Shown: positions 48,101 to 55,346 of the stretch, in pieces
How positions within the stretch are numbered: the stretch's first letter is position 1
Layout of the letters: every line of letters begins with the position of its first letter
NCBI RefSeq assembly: GCF_000702445.1
Contig: NZ_JNIF01000003.1
Coordinates: 2,170,001 to 2,234,000 of the forward strand
Reading direction: 5' to 3'
Length of the DNA stretch: 64,000 bases
Source of the DNA: Bryobacter aggregatus MPL3
GTDB lineage: Bacteria > Acidobacteriota > Terriglobia > Bryobacterales > Bryobacteraceae
Notes under the pieces: generated by a model
What the model saw: the letters and a program-made list of their open reading frames with translations, nothing else
What the model was told of the DNA's origin: nothing
Databases searched by the model: none
Translations under genes and position numbers: made by a program

Positions 48101-48630
48101 GCGCCTTCTTCTCCAGCACGCCGAAGGTTGTTGGCCATCTGATCAGTGGATGGGAAATGAGCGGAATCGCTCGTTTGCAGAGTGGCATGCCGCTCACCAT
48201 CGCAACCTCGAGCAGCGCTAACAGCGTGCCGACTGGCGTCAGCCCTGTCTACGCCGGTCAGAACCTGGACCGTTACTTCAACACCTGTACGCTGCTTGCC
48301 AACGGAAACACGGCAAACTGCCTCCAGGGTGAAACTCCGGCCTGGTCGGTCCGTCCTGCAAACACCTTGCAGACCTGGTCGAGCCGTATTACCTCCGTCC
48401 GTACGATGGGCATCCGCAACCTGGACGTTGCGCTGATGAAGCGTACCGCGATCACGGAACGCATCACTCTCACCTTCCGTGGCGAGCTGATGAACGCAAC
48501 CAACACGCCTCAGTTCTTTAATGGTCCCAGCACCGATGTGAACAATGGCAATTTCGGAAGAATCTCTGGCGCACTGAGCCAGTCGAATCTTCCGCGCTTT
48601 GGTCAGCTTTCCCTCAAGCTGCAGTTCTAG
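45199..48630 (+). CDS. TonB-dependent receptor, Oar-like (third of three)
   Basis: A 1143-residue outer-membrane receptor starting at the GTG at 45199, with AGGAG about ten bases upstream. A signal peptide (1-20, ending FLPAQ) precedes the regulatory-like domain (LSGRVIDPSAAGIADANVMA, about 26-108), the plug (from about 115; VPLQGRNIIAMAWTTPGV) and the barrel, which ends LQF. It stands as a single gene with its own strong terminator, unlike the first two receptors. Substrate unknown. Confidence 0.92.
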   Translation: MRILTSLVFLILSCSFLPAQEFRASLSGRVIDPSAAGIADANVMARSNTTGDEYRAVTDSDGRYNIPFLNPSSYTVTVEKQGFKKSVQQGLTLQVAERANLDIKLEIGAVTEALTVEANAGVVEVESADRGLTIDSRRVEAVPLQGRNIIAMAWTTPGVAVTGGVTRLRPFDTGGSSGMSINGSRPSMNEVLIDGVSNLSKASSVAYVPPVEATDEFKVQTTNYDAQYGWTTGGVVNILTKSGSNEWHGSLFEFFQNTHLNANTFENNRNGVRRSSSHINTFGGYLGGAIIKNKLFFLGSYENLRQVIPDPFVTSVPTALQRAGDFSQTYYAAGQVQTIYDPFTTRLVNGQYVRDAFPNNVIPSNRINPIAAKVLSIVPLGNTAGNPITGLNNLATSGGSRKFTDFFPSYTSRVDYSLDQNTRIFVRYSRNALAEQRSFKYSTNSALNIADTGGNSPFTRENHSATIQLTKTLNPSTVVDVRLGLARFKSQGGSSVGLGAIGGLGFSSQYLSQASTYFPRFAWNNYEGAGAQPSSVDPTAQTNSFQASLFKIVSRHSLKFGGEYRLQRAYAQNPGYSAGNFTFTQQFTGSNPTAVNSNSGNSVASFLLGTPQEGYIDVNSQPARQQKLFSLYFNDDFRLTEKLKLTLGVRWDYLGPLTDRFDALTVGFDKTSAFPIQVPNLGLKGGLRFAGVNNNPRGAFDNDWNNIAPRVGFAYKLDEKTVLRGGYGLMYAQVFDDPGGAPGFSQRTNIVSFVDTGVPFNTLTNPFPSGILTPVGNKNGLATFLGQSFSFSNPNRKLPYTNQFSFEIQRELPFRLLVTAGYVGSRVNNLSVSKPFNDISLDSLNKGTAFLSASVANPFFGLVPAGTAISNATTTNRQLLRAYPQFLDITEMNRSEGKTRYDGFQFLVSRRFSKGVSASASYTYSRTLEWMNYRNAQDTQLEKVVAAWDVPQSLQLSGVWELPVGKGRAFFSSTPKVVGHLISGWEMSGIARLQSGMPLTIATSSSANSVPTGVSPVYAGQNLDRYFNTCTLLANGNTANCLQGETPAWSVRPANTLQTWSSRITSVRTMGIRNLDVALMKRTAITERITLTFRGELMNATNTPQFFNGPSTDVNNGNFGRISGALSQSNLPRFGQLSLKLQF

Positions 48631-48664
48631 TCCAATTGAGCGCGGGTCTCCCGCAATCGAGAGA

Positions 48665-48700
48665 AAGGCGTCCGGTTCCCCCGGACGCCTTTTTTCTTTT
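48665..48700 (+). terminator. Strong rho-independent terminator
   Basis: AAGGCGTCCGG (48665-48675) and CCGGACGCCTT (48681-48691) make an 11-pair stem with a five-base loop, followed by a T-rich run to 48700. It ends the third receptor gene just before the convergent AraC gene. Confidence 0.92.
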
Positions 48701-49559
48701 AGGCGTTCTGGCGATACTCTTTCGGGGGGACTCCGAAGCGCTTCCGGAAGCAGGTGGTCAGGTGGCCATGACTGGAGAAGCCACTCTCGAAAGCAATCGA
48801 AGCGATGTCCTGGCGCGATGTGACCAGTAACCAGCGCGCTCGGCCCAGACGCTGTTCGAGAATGTATTGCGCCGGAGTGGTTCCAAACGAGATCCGAAAT
48901 GCAGATAGCAACTGATGAGAACTCATCCGGACCAATGCCGCCAATTCCCCGAGGCGGATTGTGCTACCCAGGCGATCTGCAATATACTCTCGCAACCGGC
49001 TCTCGTCCGCTGCAAGTAAGCGCGGCCCCACATTCCTGGGGCTCGCCGCCAAAGTTCCCTGCGCATGCTCCCGGAAAAAATGAAGATAGATGCTCTGGCT
49101 CAAGGCCGCGGCGCTGAGGCGGGCCAAATCATCCGATTGCTGGTGGAGAAGCTGGAGGTGTTGGACCGCTCGATAGAGGAAGTCGTCGTAGTGGCCCGCT
49201 CGGGCTCGCACGGGGGGAGCCTCCATCTGTTTTCCGGCGACTGTAGAAAGCTGATGCGGATCCAGGAAAAGTTCTGCATAGCGGACCAACTTGCCCTGGG
49301 CCAGACTGGAGTAGCGCGTTTGCGCTGGCACGACCCAGGCTTCACCAGCCAACGGCGGATGAAGGAGTGCGCCGGCACCCTTCAATTCCGTCTCCAACCG
49401 GTGGATTGGCCCGCCCAGATGCACGATCAGGACATGGTCAGGAACATGGATCGACCATGTGGTCAGCCGTGAGATGTCCTGCTCTTTGACAAAAAGCTGG
49501 AGTCCAGGCCATGATGCGTGGCAAAGGGGACGCGGAGAATCTGGAAGTGCTCCGGACAT
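48699..49559 (-). CDS. AraC family transcriptional regulator
   Basis: A 286-residue regulator. The last 100 residues form the AraC double helix-turn-helix: IRLGELAALVRMSSHQLLSAFRISFG (first helix pair) and the family signature in DIASIAFESGFSSHGHLTTCFRKRFGVPPKEYR (key parts IASIAFESGFSS and FRKRFGVPPKEYR). The N-terminal 180 residues resemble the cupin-type ligand-sensing half but show no clear family. It diverges from the SDR gene by 85 bases, so it probably controls that gene. Confidence 0.9.
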   Translation of the reverse strand: MSGALPDSPRPLCHASWPGLQLFVKEQDISRLTTWSIHVPDHVLIVHLGGPIHRLETELKGAGALLHPPLAGEAWVVPAQTRYSSLAQGKLVRYAELFLDPHQLSTVAGKQMEAPPVRARAGHYDDFLYRAVQHLQLLHQQSDDLARLSAAALSQSIYLHFFREHAQGTLAASPRNVGPRLLAADESRLREYIADRLGSTIRLGELAALVRMSSHQLLSAFRISFGTTPAQYILEQRLGRARWLLVTSRQDIASIAFESGFSSHGHLTTCFRKRFGVPPKEYRQNA

Positions 49560-49644
49560 GTTGGAAGCATAACATCCGGGATTTCATGGATGATGGCACT
49601 AGCGGCTCTCTTTGAGCCTGAGGAAGAGGAGGGAAGAGAAATCG

Positions 49645-50400
49645 ATGGCAAATCACTCATTACAAGGAAAGGCTGTTCTCATCGGAGGAGGCGCGAAGAA
49701 TCTGGGTGGGCTCTTGAGCCGGACTTTTGCGGCCAAGGGAGCAAAAATCTGTGTGCACTACAACAGTGCGGCCACCCAAGCAGATGCCGATAAGACAGTT
49801 GCTGCGATCCAGGCCGACGGTGGAACGGCCTTCGCGATTCAGGGAGATTTTACCAAGGTGGCGGATGTGGTGCGGGTTTTTGCCGCGGCGAAAGAGCGCT
49901 TTGGCGGTCTTGATATCGCGATCAATACGGTAGGAAAGGTATTGAAAAAGCCCTTTGTGGAAACTACGGAAGAAGAATACGATTCCATGGCCGCGATCAA
50001 TGCGAAGGCCGCTTACTTCTTCATCCAGGAAGCAGGCAAGCAACTCAATGATCATGGCAAGATCTGTACGATCGTCACTTCCTTGCTTGCTGCCTACACC
50101 GGACTCTACTCGACTTACGGCGGCCTGAAGGCTCCAGTGGAGCATTTCACGCGTGCCGCATCGAAAGAATTTGGTCCGCGCGGAATTTCTGTTACTGCCG
50201 TGGGGCCGGGACCAATGGACACGCCGTTCTTTTACGGTCAGGAGACGCCGGAAGCGGTTGCCTATCACAAGTCTGCTTCCGCGCTCGGCGGACTGACGAA
50301 GATCGAAGATATCGTGCCGCTTGTAGAGCTCCTGGTCACTGATGGTTGGTGGATCACGGGCCAAACAATCTTTGCGAACGGCGGCTATACGACTCGCTAA
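49645..50400 (+). CDS. Short-chain dehydrogenase/reductase (SDR)
   Basis: A 251-residue NAD(P)-dependent oxidoreductase. The nucleotide loop is VLIGGGAKNLGGLLSR, where GGGxxxLGG stands in place of the usual TGxxxGIG. NTVG is the second motif and the catalytic pair lies in YSTYGGLKAPVEHF (Tyr-x-x-x-Lys), with the Ser in VTSLLAAYT. ITGQTIFANGGY ends the family core. The ATG at 49645 follows GGAGGGAAGAG. The substrate is unknown; the divergent AraC gene is the probable regulator. Confidence 0.92.
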   Translation: MANHSLQGKAVLIGGGAKNLGGLLSRTFAAKGAKICVHYNSAATQADADKTVAAIQADGGTAFAIQGDFTKVADVVRVFAAAKERFGGLDIAINTVGKVLKKPFVETTEEEYDSMAAINAKAAYFFIQEAGKQLNDHGKICTIVTSLLAAYTGLYSTYGGLKAPVEHFTRAASKEFGPRGISVTAVGPGPMDTPFFYGQETPEAVAYHKSASALGGLTKIEDIVPLVELLVTDGWWITGQTIFANGGYTTR

Positions 50401-50445
50401 CTCGCTTGGGGATGCTGTGGCGCTGCAGGATTCGTACTGCTCAAA

Positions 50446-50900
50446 CTATTCCCCACGCAGCGCCACCAGCGGATCCACCCGCGTCGGAATCCAAAGATTG
50501 CAGGATCGGTCGGCGGGGATTCACCCGATGGCTGTGGCCAATGGCGCAATGCTGCCAGGATTCGCTTCCCAATTGGATCCTTATCCCCAAATACGAGACA
50601 GACATAGCGCTCATTGATCATCACGATTGAGGCCTTCTCTTGATCTGAGATCCAGTGCCCTCGAAGCAGCGGTGCTCCAAGCACACCAGCCGTACGATGT
50701 CGCGATCCTGTAGCGTTATATTTGTGGAGCGACCAAGTACCAGGGTGCTCTGCACTTGACCAATATTGCAAGTTGTTGGACCTCTCCCACAGCGGAAAAT
50801 CGCGCTGCGGGGCTCTTCTCCATCCATGTCAGATCGGGTACTGCAACGCCTATTCTGCGTCACTGAGCTCGGTCTGGTATTGTTTGGGGCCATCCTTCTA
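50446..50900 (-). pseudogene. Decayed ADOP/MacB-type ABC permease remnant
   Basis: Two pieces of an acidobacterial duplicated orphan permease can be read on the minus strand. GVLGAPLLRGHWISDQ...VMINERYV...FGDKDPIGKRI (about 50540-50730) matches the periplasmic PLLRGR-DPIGKRI block of the family. WIPTRVDPLVALRGE and a stop (50446-50490) match the usual C-terminus (xRVDPLVALR). In real proteins these blocks lie hundreds of residues apart, and here they are also in different frames, so a large internal deletion and a frameshift are implied. Upstream, DGEEPRSAIFR-like (about 50800) may belong to it. The exact 5' limit is uncertain. Confidence 0.7.
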
Positions 50901-50924
50901 TCGTCCCAAGGGGAATGACAGCCT

Positions 50925-53900
50925 CTAGATCTTGAAGCTGGAATTCTCCATTCTGCTGCTCCTCATGCGAACACCGATTACGCAAGCATAGGCTGCAATC
51001 ATTGCTAACCAGGCCCAGGGTGGGATGGAGTCTGCGATCCACTGGACGCGCATTCTCCGAACCCAGGTAATCGCGTGGGACTGTAAGGATCGAAGTTTGG
51101 AGAGTGGGGTCGGTGTTGGCTTGGGAGGCGCGGGCTCAGCCGACTGGACGGTCTTACCCAGGGTCTTGCTCAGCGACTCTTCCATGTTCTGCAACTCCTC
51201 CCTCTTTCCACTCTGGCGAAGCTGCTGCGTGACATGCGAGCGAAGCGCAAGGTTGGCGCAGACCTGCGCATTGCAGGCTGCACCGATTTCCGCAATGCTG
51301 CGCGCATACTCCCCAGCGAGCATCTGACGGTCGGCGGTGCTGAAGTGATGGATGCCTTGCCGGTCCACTTCGAGCAGGCGGGCCAGGATTGTCTGCTTGG
51401 CATGCGGATTCTGGTCGCGGAAGAATTTCTGCAACCCCAGCTTGTAGCGATCTTTCACAAACACATCGAGCACAGTGTTCCAGGTTCGTTCGTCGAGATG
51501 TTCTGGCGCAGTCTTCTGAAATCCGTACAAGTGCTCGATCTCTTTTGAGATCTGGCGTGCCCCGGCGTAGCCTGATTCCTTCATCTCTCCAATCCACTTC
51601 GGATTGAATTGCCGGGAGTGGAGCTCGACGGCCAGCCACTCCCGTAACGCGGTCATGTGCGTGGTGCCGGCCTGGCGCAGATTGTGAAGATAGACATCGG
51701 GCGCCTGCTTCCGAAACTGCTGGATGGCGGTCCGAAGGCCACCGACGTACTGATAGCTGTCGTCGTTATCCAAGGAGCCATAGAGATTAGAAGATCGTGA
51801 AAACTGCACCGAATCAATGGAGCTGAGATTCGCCTGGAGTGCTTTGAGGCCTTCCACTCCCCATTGCTCTCCCGAGAATCCAAACCCCATATTCGCGGCA
51901 TAGAGAGCGGCTACATTCGAGGCCCGGTCGGCTCCTCCTGACTTCTCGATCAGGTGTTGTACGCCAACACCATAGGCTCCCGGTTTGGCGCTGAAGATCC
52001 GCAGCTTCGATAGTTTTGCCGCGTCTTCCGCTCCGACTCCTTGTGCCTGCATCTGGGCTGCTAGTTTGCGATCTTGATCCGCAATGGTCTGATCGGCGGC
52101 GCTGGCTGCGAGACGAATTGCCTTGTCGAGCAGATGCAGTTTGTCGGCAAAGCCATCCCGATAGTTTCCTGAAACGGTGAAGACAACATCGACACGATCC
52201 CGCCCGAGGCTTTCCCGTGGGATCAGTTTCAGATCTTCCACCACGCCTCGCTGATTCCAAACGGGCTGCACTCCAAGCAGTGCGAGCGCCATGCATTCCA
52301 TGGCCCCCTGATGCCGTTCCGTCTCGCCATACCAGAGCACCAGTGAGACTCGCTTGGGCTCTTGATGATGTGTTTCCTGATAGCGCTGGAGGAATTCCTT
52401 TGCCATCTGCTGGCCGACAACCCAGGCGGCCTCGGTGGGAATGCGCGCTGCATCGACTGCATGTAGATTCTGTCCGACCGGGAGTGATTCCGGTTTGCGG
52501 AGCGGGTCGCCGAGCAGGTTCGATGGCACATGACGGCCGTCGAGGGCATTGGCCAGGCCTTCTATCTCGGCTGGCCCGCTGCTGCGCAGTGCCGCAATCC
52601 AGGCGGGCAGTGCTTTGGCTGCCTTGGCCAGCAGGGCTGTGAGTTCCGGGCTCAATTCGCCAGCGCGTGGTTCACGGCCTGCGAGGAGTTCCTCCGCCCA
52701 GATTGGAATCGATGGCTCGACGGTATCGTGCGAGTCTTTGGGGAACGAAGAGAAAAGATAAGCACTCACGGCCTCTTTCAATCGCTCCTCTGTCGGGGAA
52801 CTGCCAAAGACCGGGAGCCCTGCCGGTAGCGGGGCGTCTTCAATCTCATGGAGAAAACGGTGCAAGGCAGGGGACATCTTGGTCCAACTTCCGGTGGTGT
52901 CGAGTTGGAGTTGGCGATCCAGTCCCAGGCGTTTCACTTCTTCCCTGGCTACCTTTTCGTATTCGCGAGCGAGATTGGGCGCCAGAGAATCGCCGCGATC
53001 GACGAGTTCGTGAAAGGCGAGGTGCAGTTTCTCGAATTCGGCACGGCCACCGGTGCGCCAGATCATCGGTGTGAGGTGGCTGATCAGGGTGGCAAAGCCC
53101 CGGCGTTTGGCCTGAATCGCTTCGCCGCCACCATCCATGACATAGACATTGAAGTTTGGCAGATCGCCGAGAACCAGGGCGGGTGCGTCATCTGGGGCTA
53201 GCGCCACTTGCTTGCCGGGAAGCCATTCGAGGGTGCCGTGCCTACCCAGGTGGATGACGGAGTCCGCTGCCCAAACATGACGGAGCCAGAGATAGAAAGC
53301 GATGTATTGGTGGGGCGGGGGAGTGACAGTGACGTGTCCGGGGTCGCTCGCTTGATCGGAAGTGGTACGAAGGGGTTGGGGGGCGAGCAACAGATTGCCT
53401 TGCTCGATCGCTGGTAGAAGGAAGCAGCGGCTGTGATGGCAATCAGTTGTCATCAACCGGGAAACACCAGGTGCGCCCCAGGTTGCTTCCACTTGATCGC
53501 GAAAGGACTGCGGCAGCAGATCATAGTGCTTGCGATACTCTTCCAGTGGCCAGAGGACCGGGTCTCCGGAGTGACCGAGCCGTTCCTTTTCACCCTCCGC
53601 CCAAAGTTCCAGATTGCGGCCATTGTTTTCAATCAGCCGCCGGATGACGGTTTCGTCCGGCAAGGGATGCGATACCTGATAGCCGCGTTTTTCAAGGCCG
53701 CTCAGAATGTTGGCGATGCTGGGGAAAACCTGCAGATAGCTGGCGCCGACATTGCCTTTGCCAGCGGGATTATTGTAGTAAATCACGGCGACACGCTTGC
53801 TGGAATTTGGCTTTGTTTGGAGCGCAATCCAACGGGAAACACGGTCGAGGAGGCTGTCGAGGCCAGCATGGAACGGAAGCGTCATCTTCGCGCCATTGGC

Positions 53901-54836
53901 AGAGCTTTCTGTAGTGGCCACCAGAGTGGGGGCCACGAGTCCGGAGCGTTCCGGGAAGCTCAAATGAGGGGCAATCCGATCGGGCGCCAAGCCTTTGGGA
54001 CTCGACTGCCACTGCTCCAGAGAATCTCGTGTCACCAGTCCATTGAAGACCGGCACCTTCCAGGAGGTGTAGATGTCCGCATCTTTCACAGAGGACAGTG
54101 TGGCATTGAGCGTAATGACTGCTGCAGGCTGAATGTTCCCTTGGTGTTGCAGGAGGGGTGTGAATCGATCTGTCGGATAGCCAAAAACAGGGATGGGCAG
54201 ATAGCCGCGTGCTTCCAGTTTCCGGACACCGGCATCGACTACGGCAAGATCGCGGCCTCGAAGCCAGCTACTGAAGAAGGCCAGCGCGACGGCAGGGGGC
54301 GCGGCTTGCCGTCCTGCGCGTTGGAGCCACCAGTTGCGATAGGCCTCGAAGCTTGAAAATAGTTCCTCTGCATCGGGATGATAGATGCCGGATTGTGGGC
54401 CTTTGAGAGGCGCCTCGGGACTGAGTTTCCAGTTGGGCCTGACGAGATCACAAAGATAGGCCACCAGACGCACGCCATTTTCAACACCCCCCTCATCGAG
54501 ATAAGCAGAGGCTTTGACGCTGGCCTGGGGATCAATCGTCCTGCGCCATAGCGGCGCGGCAAACTCCTGCGGCTGCGCCAGTGACTTGTCAGGCAAGTAG
54601 GAAAGGGAGGCTTGTAACTCCTCTGGGGTCGGGTAGTAGGCGAAGACAATATCAACCGGAACGGGAGCTGTTGGCGCGGTGGTGAGTAACTGAATCTCAC
54701 GGCCGGGATAACGTTTGGCGAATTCTGTCGTAATACGCGGCCATAATTGTTGCGGCCCACCGACAATCGCAAGACGCGGCGCCGGTTGGGCGAAAATGAC
54801 ACACGTATAGAAAAAAACGGAGAGTAATATCTTCAC
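50925..54836 (-). CDS. Exported, membrane-anchored CobN/HmuS-family chelatase-like protein
   Basis: A 1303-residue protein of the CobN/BchH (class I chelatase large subunit) family. Family blocks are VIYYNNPAGKGNVGASYL (351-368), PPPHQYIAFYLWLRHVW (507-522), the core IHLGRHGTLEWLPGK (528-542) and the late AKPGAYGVGVQHL. Unlike cytoplasmic CobN it opens with a signal peptide (MKILLSVFFYTCVIFAQPAP) and ends with a proline-rich hinge and one membrane helix (about 1272-1289, PPWAWLAMIAAYACVIGV) followed by basic residues. The bulk should therefore be periplasmic. This fits HmuS-type proteins, which are linked to heme dechelation, more than B12 synthesis. No CobS/CobT, ChlI/ChlD or cob genes lie nearby. 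It starts at the GTG at 54836 behind GGGAAGGG, under a cobalamin riboswitch. It could act on corrinoids, heme or cobalt; the riboswitch favours corrinoid or cobalt. Confidence 0.88.
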   Translation of the reverse strand: MKILLSVFFYTCVIFAQPAPRLAIVGGPQQLWPRITTEFAKRYPGREIQLLTTAPTAPVPVDIVFAYYPTPEELQASLSYLPDKSLAQPQEFAAPLWRRTIDPQASVKASAYLDEGGVENGVRLVAYLCDLVRPNWKLSPEAPLKGPQSGIYHPDAEELFSSFEAYRNWWLQRAGRQAAPPAVALAFFSSWLRGRDLAVVDAGVRKLEARGYLPIPVFGYPTDRFTPLLQHQGNIQPAAVITLNATLSSVKDADIYTSWKVPVFNGLVTRDSLEQWQSSPKGLAPDRIAPHLSFPERSGLVAPTLVATTESSANGAKMTLPFHAGLDSLLDRVSRWIALQTKPNSSKRVAVIYYNNPAGKGNVGASYLQVFPSIANILSGLEKRGYQVSHPLPDETVIRRLIENNGRNLELWAEGEKERLGHSGDPVLWPLEEYRKHYDLLPQSFRDQVEATWGAPGVSRLMTTDCHHSRCFLLPAIEQGNLLLAPQPLRTTSDQASDPGHVTVTPPPHQYIAFYLWLRHVWAADSVIHLGRHGTLEWLPGKQVALAPDDAPALVLGDLPNFNVYVMDGGGEAIQAKRRGFATLISHLTPMIWRTGGRAEFEKLHLAFHELVDRGDSLAPNLAREYEKVAREEVKRLGLDRQLQLDTTGSWTKMSPALHRFLHEIEDAPLPAGLPVFGSSPTEERLKEAVSAYLFSSFPKDSHDTVEPSIPIWAEELLAGREPRAGELSPELTALLAKAAKALPAWIAALRSSGPAEIEGLANALDGRHVPSNLLGDPLRKPESLPVGQNLHAVDAARIPTEAAWVVGQQMAKEFLQRYQETHHQEPKRVSLVLWYGETERHQGAMECMALALLGVQPVWNQRGVVEDLKLIPRESLGRDRVDVVFTVSGNYRDGFADKLHLLDKAIRLAASAADQTIADQDRKLAAQMQAQGVGAEDAAKLSKLRIFSAKPGAYGVGVQHLIEKSGGADRASNVAALYAANMGFGFSGEQWGVEGLKALQANLSSIDSVQFSRSSNLYGSLDNDDSYQYVGGLRTAIQQFRKQAPDVYLHNLRQAGTTHMTALREWLAVELHSRQFNPKWIGEMKESGYAGARQISKEIEHLYGFQKTAPEHLDERTWNTVLDVFVKDRYKLGLQKFFRDQNPHAKQTILARLLEVDRQGIHHFSTADRQMLAGEYARSIAEIGAACNAQVCANLALRSHVTQQLRQSGKREELQNMEESLSKTLGKTVQSAEPAPPKPTPTPLSKLRSLQSHAITWVRRMRVQWIADSIPPWAWLAMIAAYACVIGVRMRSSRMENSSFKI

Positions 54837-54865
54837 GGAGCCCTTCCCTCGAAGTCCATGGGGTA

Positions 54866-54882
54866 GCCGTCACAAGGACGGC
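54866..54882 (-). other. Hairpin between riboswitch aptamer and start codon
   Basis: GCCGTC and GACGGC form a perfect six-pair stem with a five-base loop, 30 bases upstream of the CobN-like GTG. No T-run follows, so it is probably part of a translational (RBS-access) switching region rather than a terminator. Inferred. Confidence 0.4.
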
Positions 54883-54887
54883 GACTC

Positions 54888-55045
54888 TGGCAGGTCTTCG
54901 GGCTTACAGGCTGGATACAAACCTACTAGCCAAGCCTTCCCAAGCTGTGAGCTCAGTGGCGGATGATTGGCGTTCGTTCCTGCTTACCGCTGCGGGGCAG
55001 CTCCGGAATTGCACCGGATTCCCTTTTCAGCCAGACACCGCGACG
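54888..55045 (-). ncRNA. Cobalamin (B12) riboswitch
   Basis: Read on the minus strand, the region carries the full set of conserved cobalamin-aptamer blocks in order: GGGAATCCGGTGCAATTCCGG, shortened here to GGGAATCCGGTGCAATTCC, then GCTGCCCCGCAGCGGTAAGC, GCCACTG, CTTGGGAAGG and the closing B12-box part GCCCGAAGACCTGCC. These are the signatures of the AdoCbl-type class. The start codon of the exported CobN-like gene is about 50 bases downstream, so the gene should be turned off when cobalamin is plentiful. The outer limits are approximate. Confidence 0.93.
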
Positions 55046-55346
55046 AATCGCCGAGTCCAGCACCAAGAGACAATCCGAGGGTATCACGGATGCCTGTTGG
55101 TTTCGCCGCGGGAAGCGACTGAAGGAGGATGTGAGTGAAGAACTCGTTCGTTGTGCGAAGGAACGGCAACTCCGGGTCGCGGCAGCTTTGCGCGGGCCGT
55201 TTTTCCAGATGGTCTGCTGGCTGCTTCCGGTGTGCCTGTTCAGATCGGCGTTTTGCCGATGTTCCTATTGATGGCGTGAGAAGACAAGCTCTGAGTTCGC
55301 CGCGCTTCTGCCTTCAATCGGGAACAGCGCACCCAATCTGCATTCG
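55046..55346. other. Gap upstream of the riboswitch
   Basis: About 300 bases between the riboswitch and the stop of the VWFA-related gene. It should hold the minus-strand promoter of the riboswitch transcript, but I see no convincing -35/-10 pair. The one structure is a hairpin, ATCGGC (55244-55249) with GCCGAT (55255-55260), which has no T-run. Confidence 0.45.

Noticed and set aside
45337-48138. A 933-codon open frame antisense to the third TonB-dependent receptor
   Set aside because: The receptor on the plus strand has clear domains and a signal peptide. The antisense frame has no family pattern and no hydrophobic or catalytic motif; it is the result of GC-rich codon structure.
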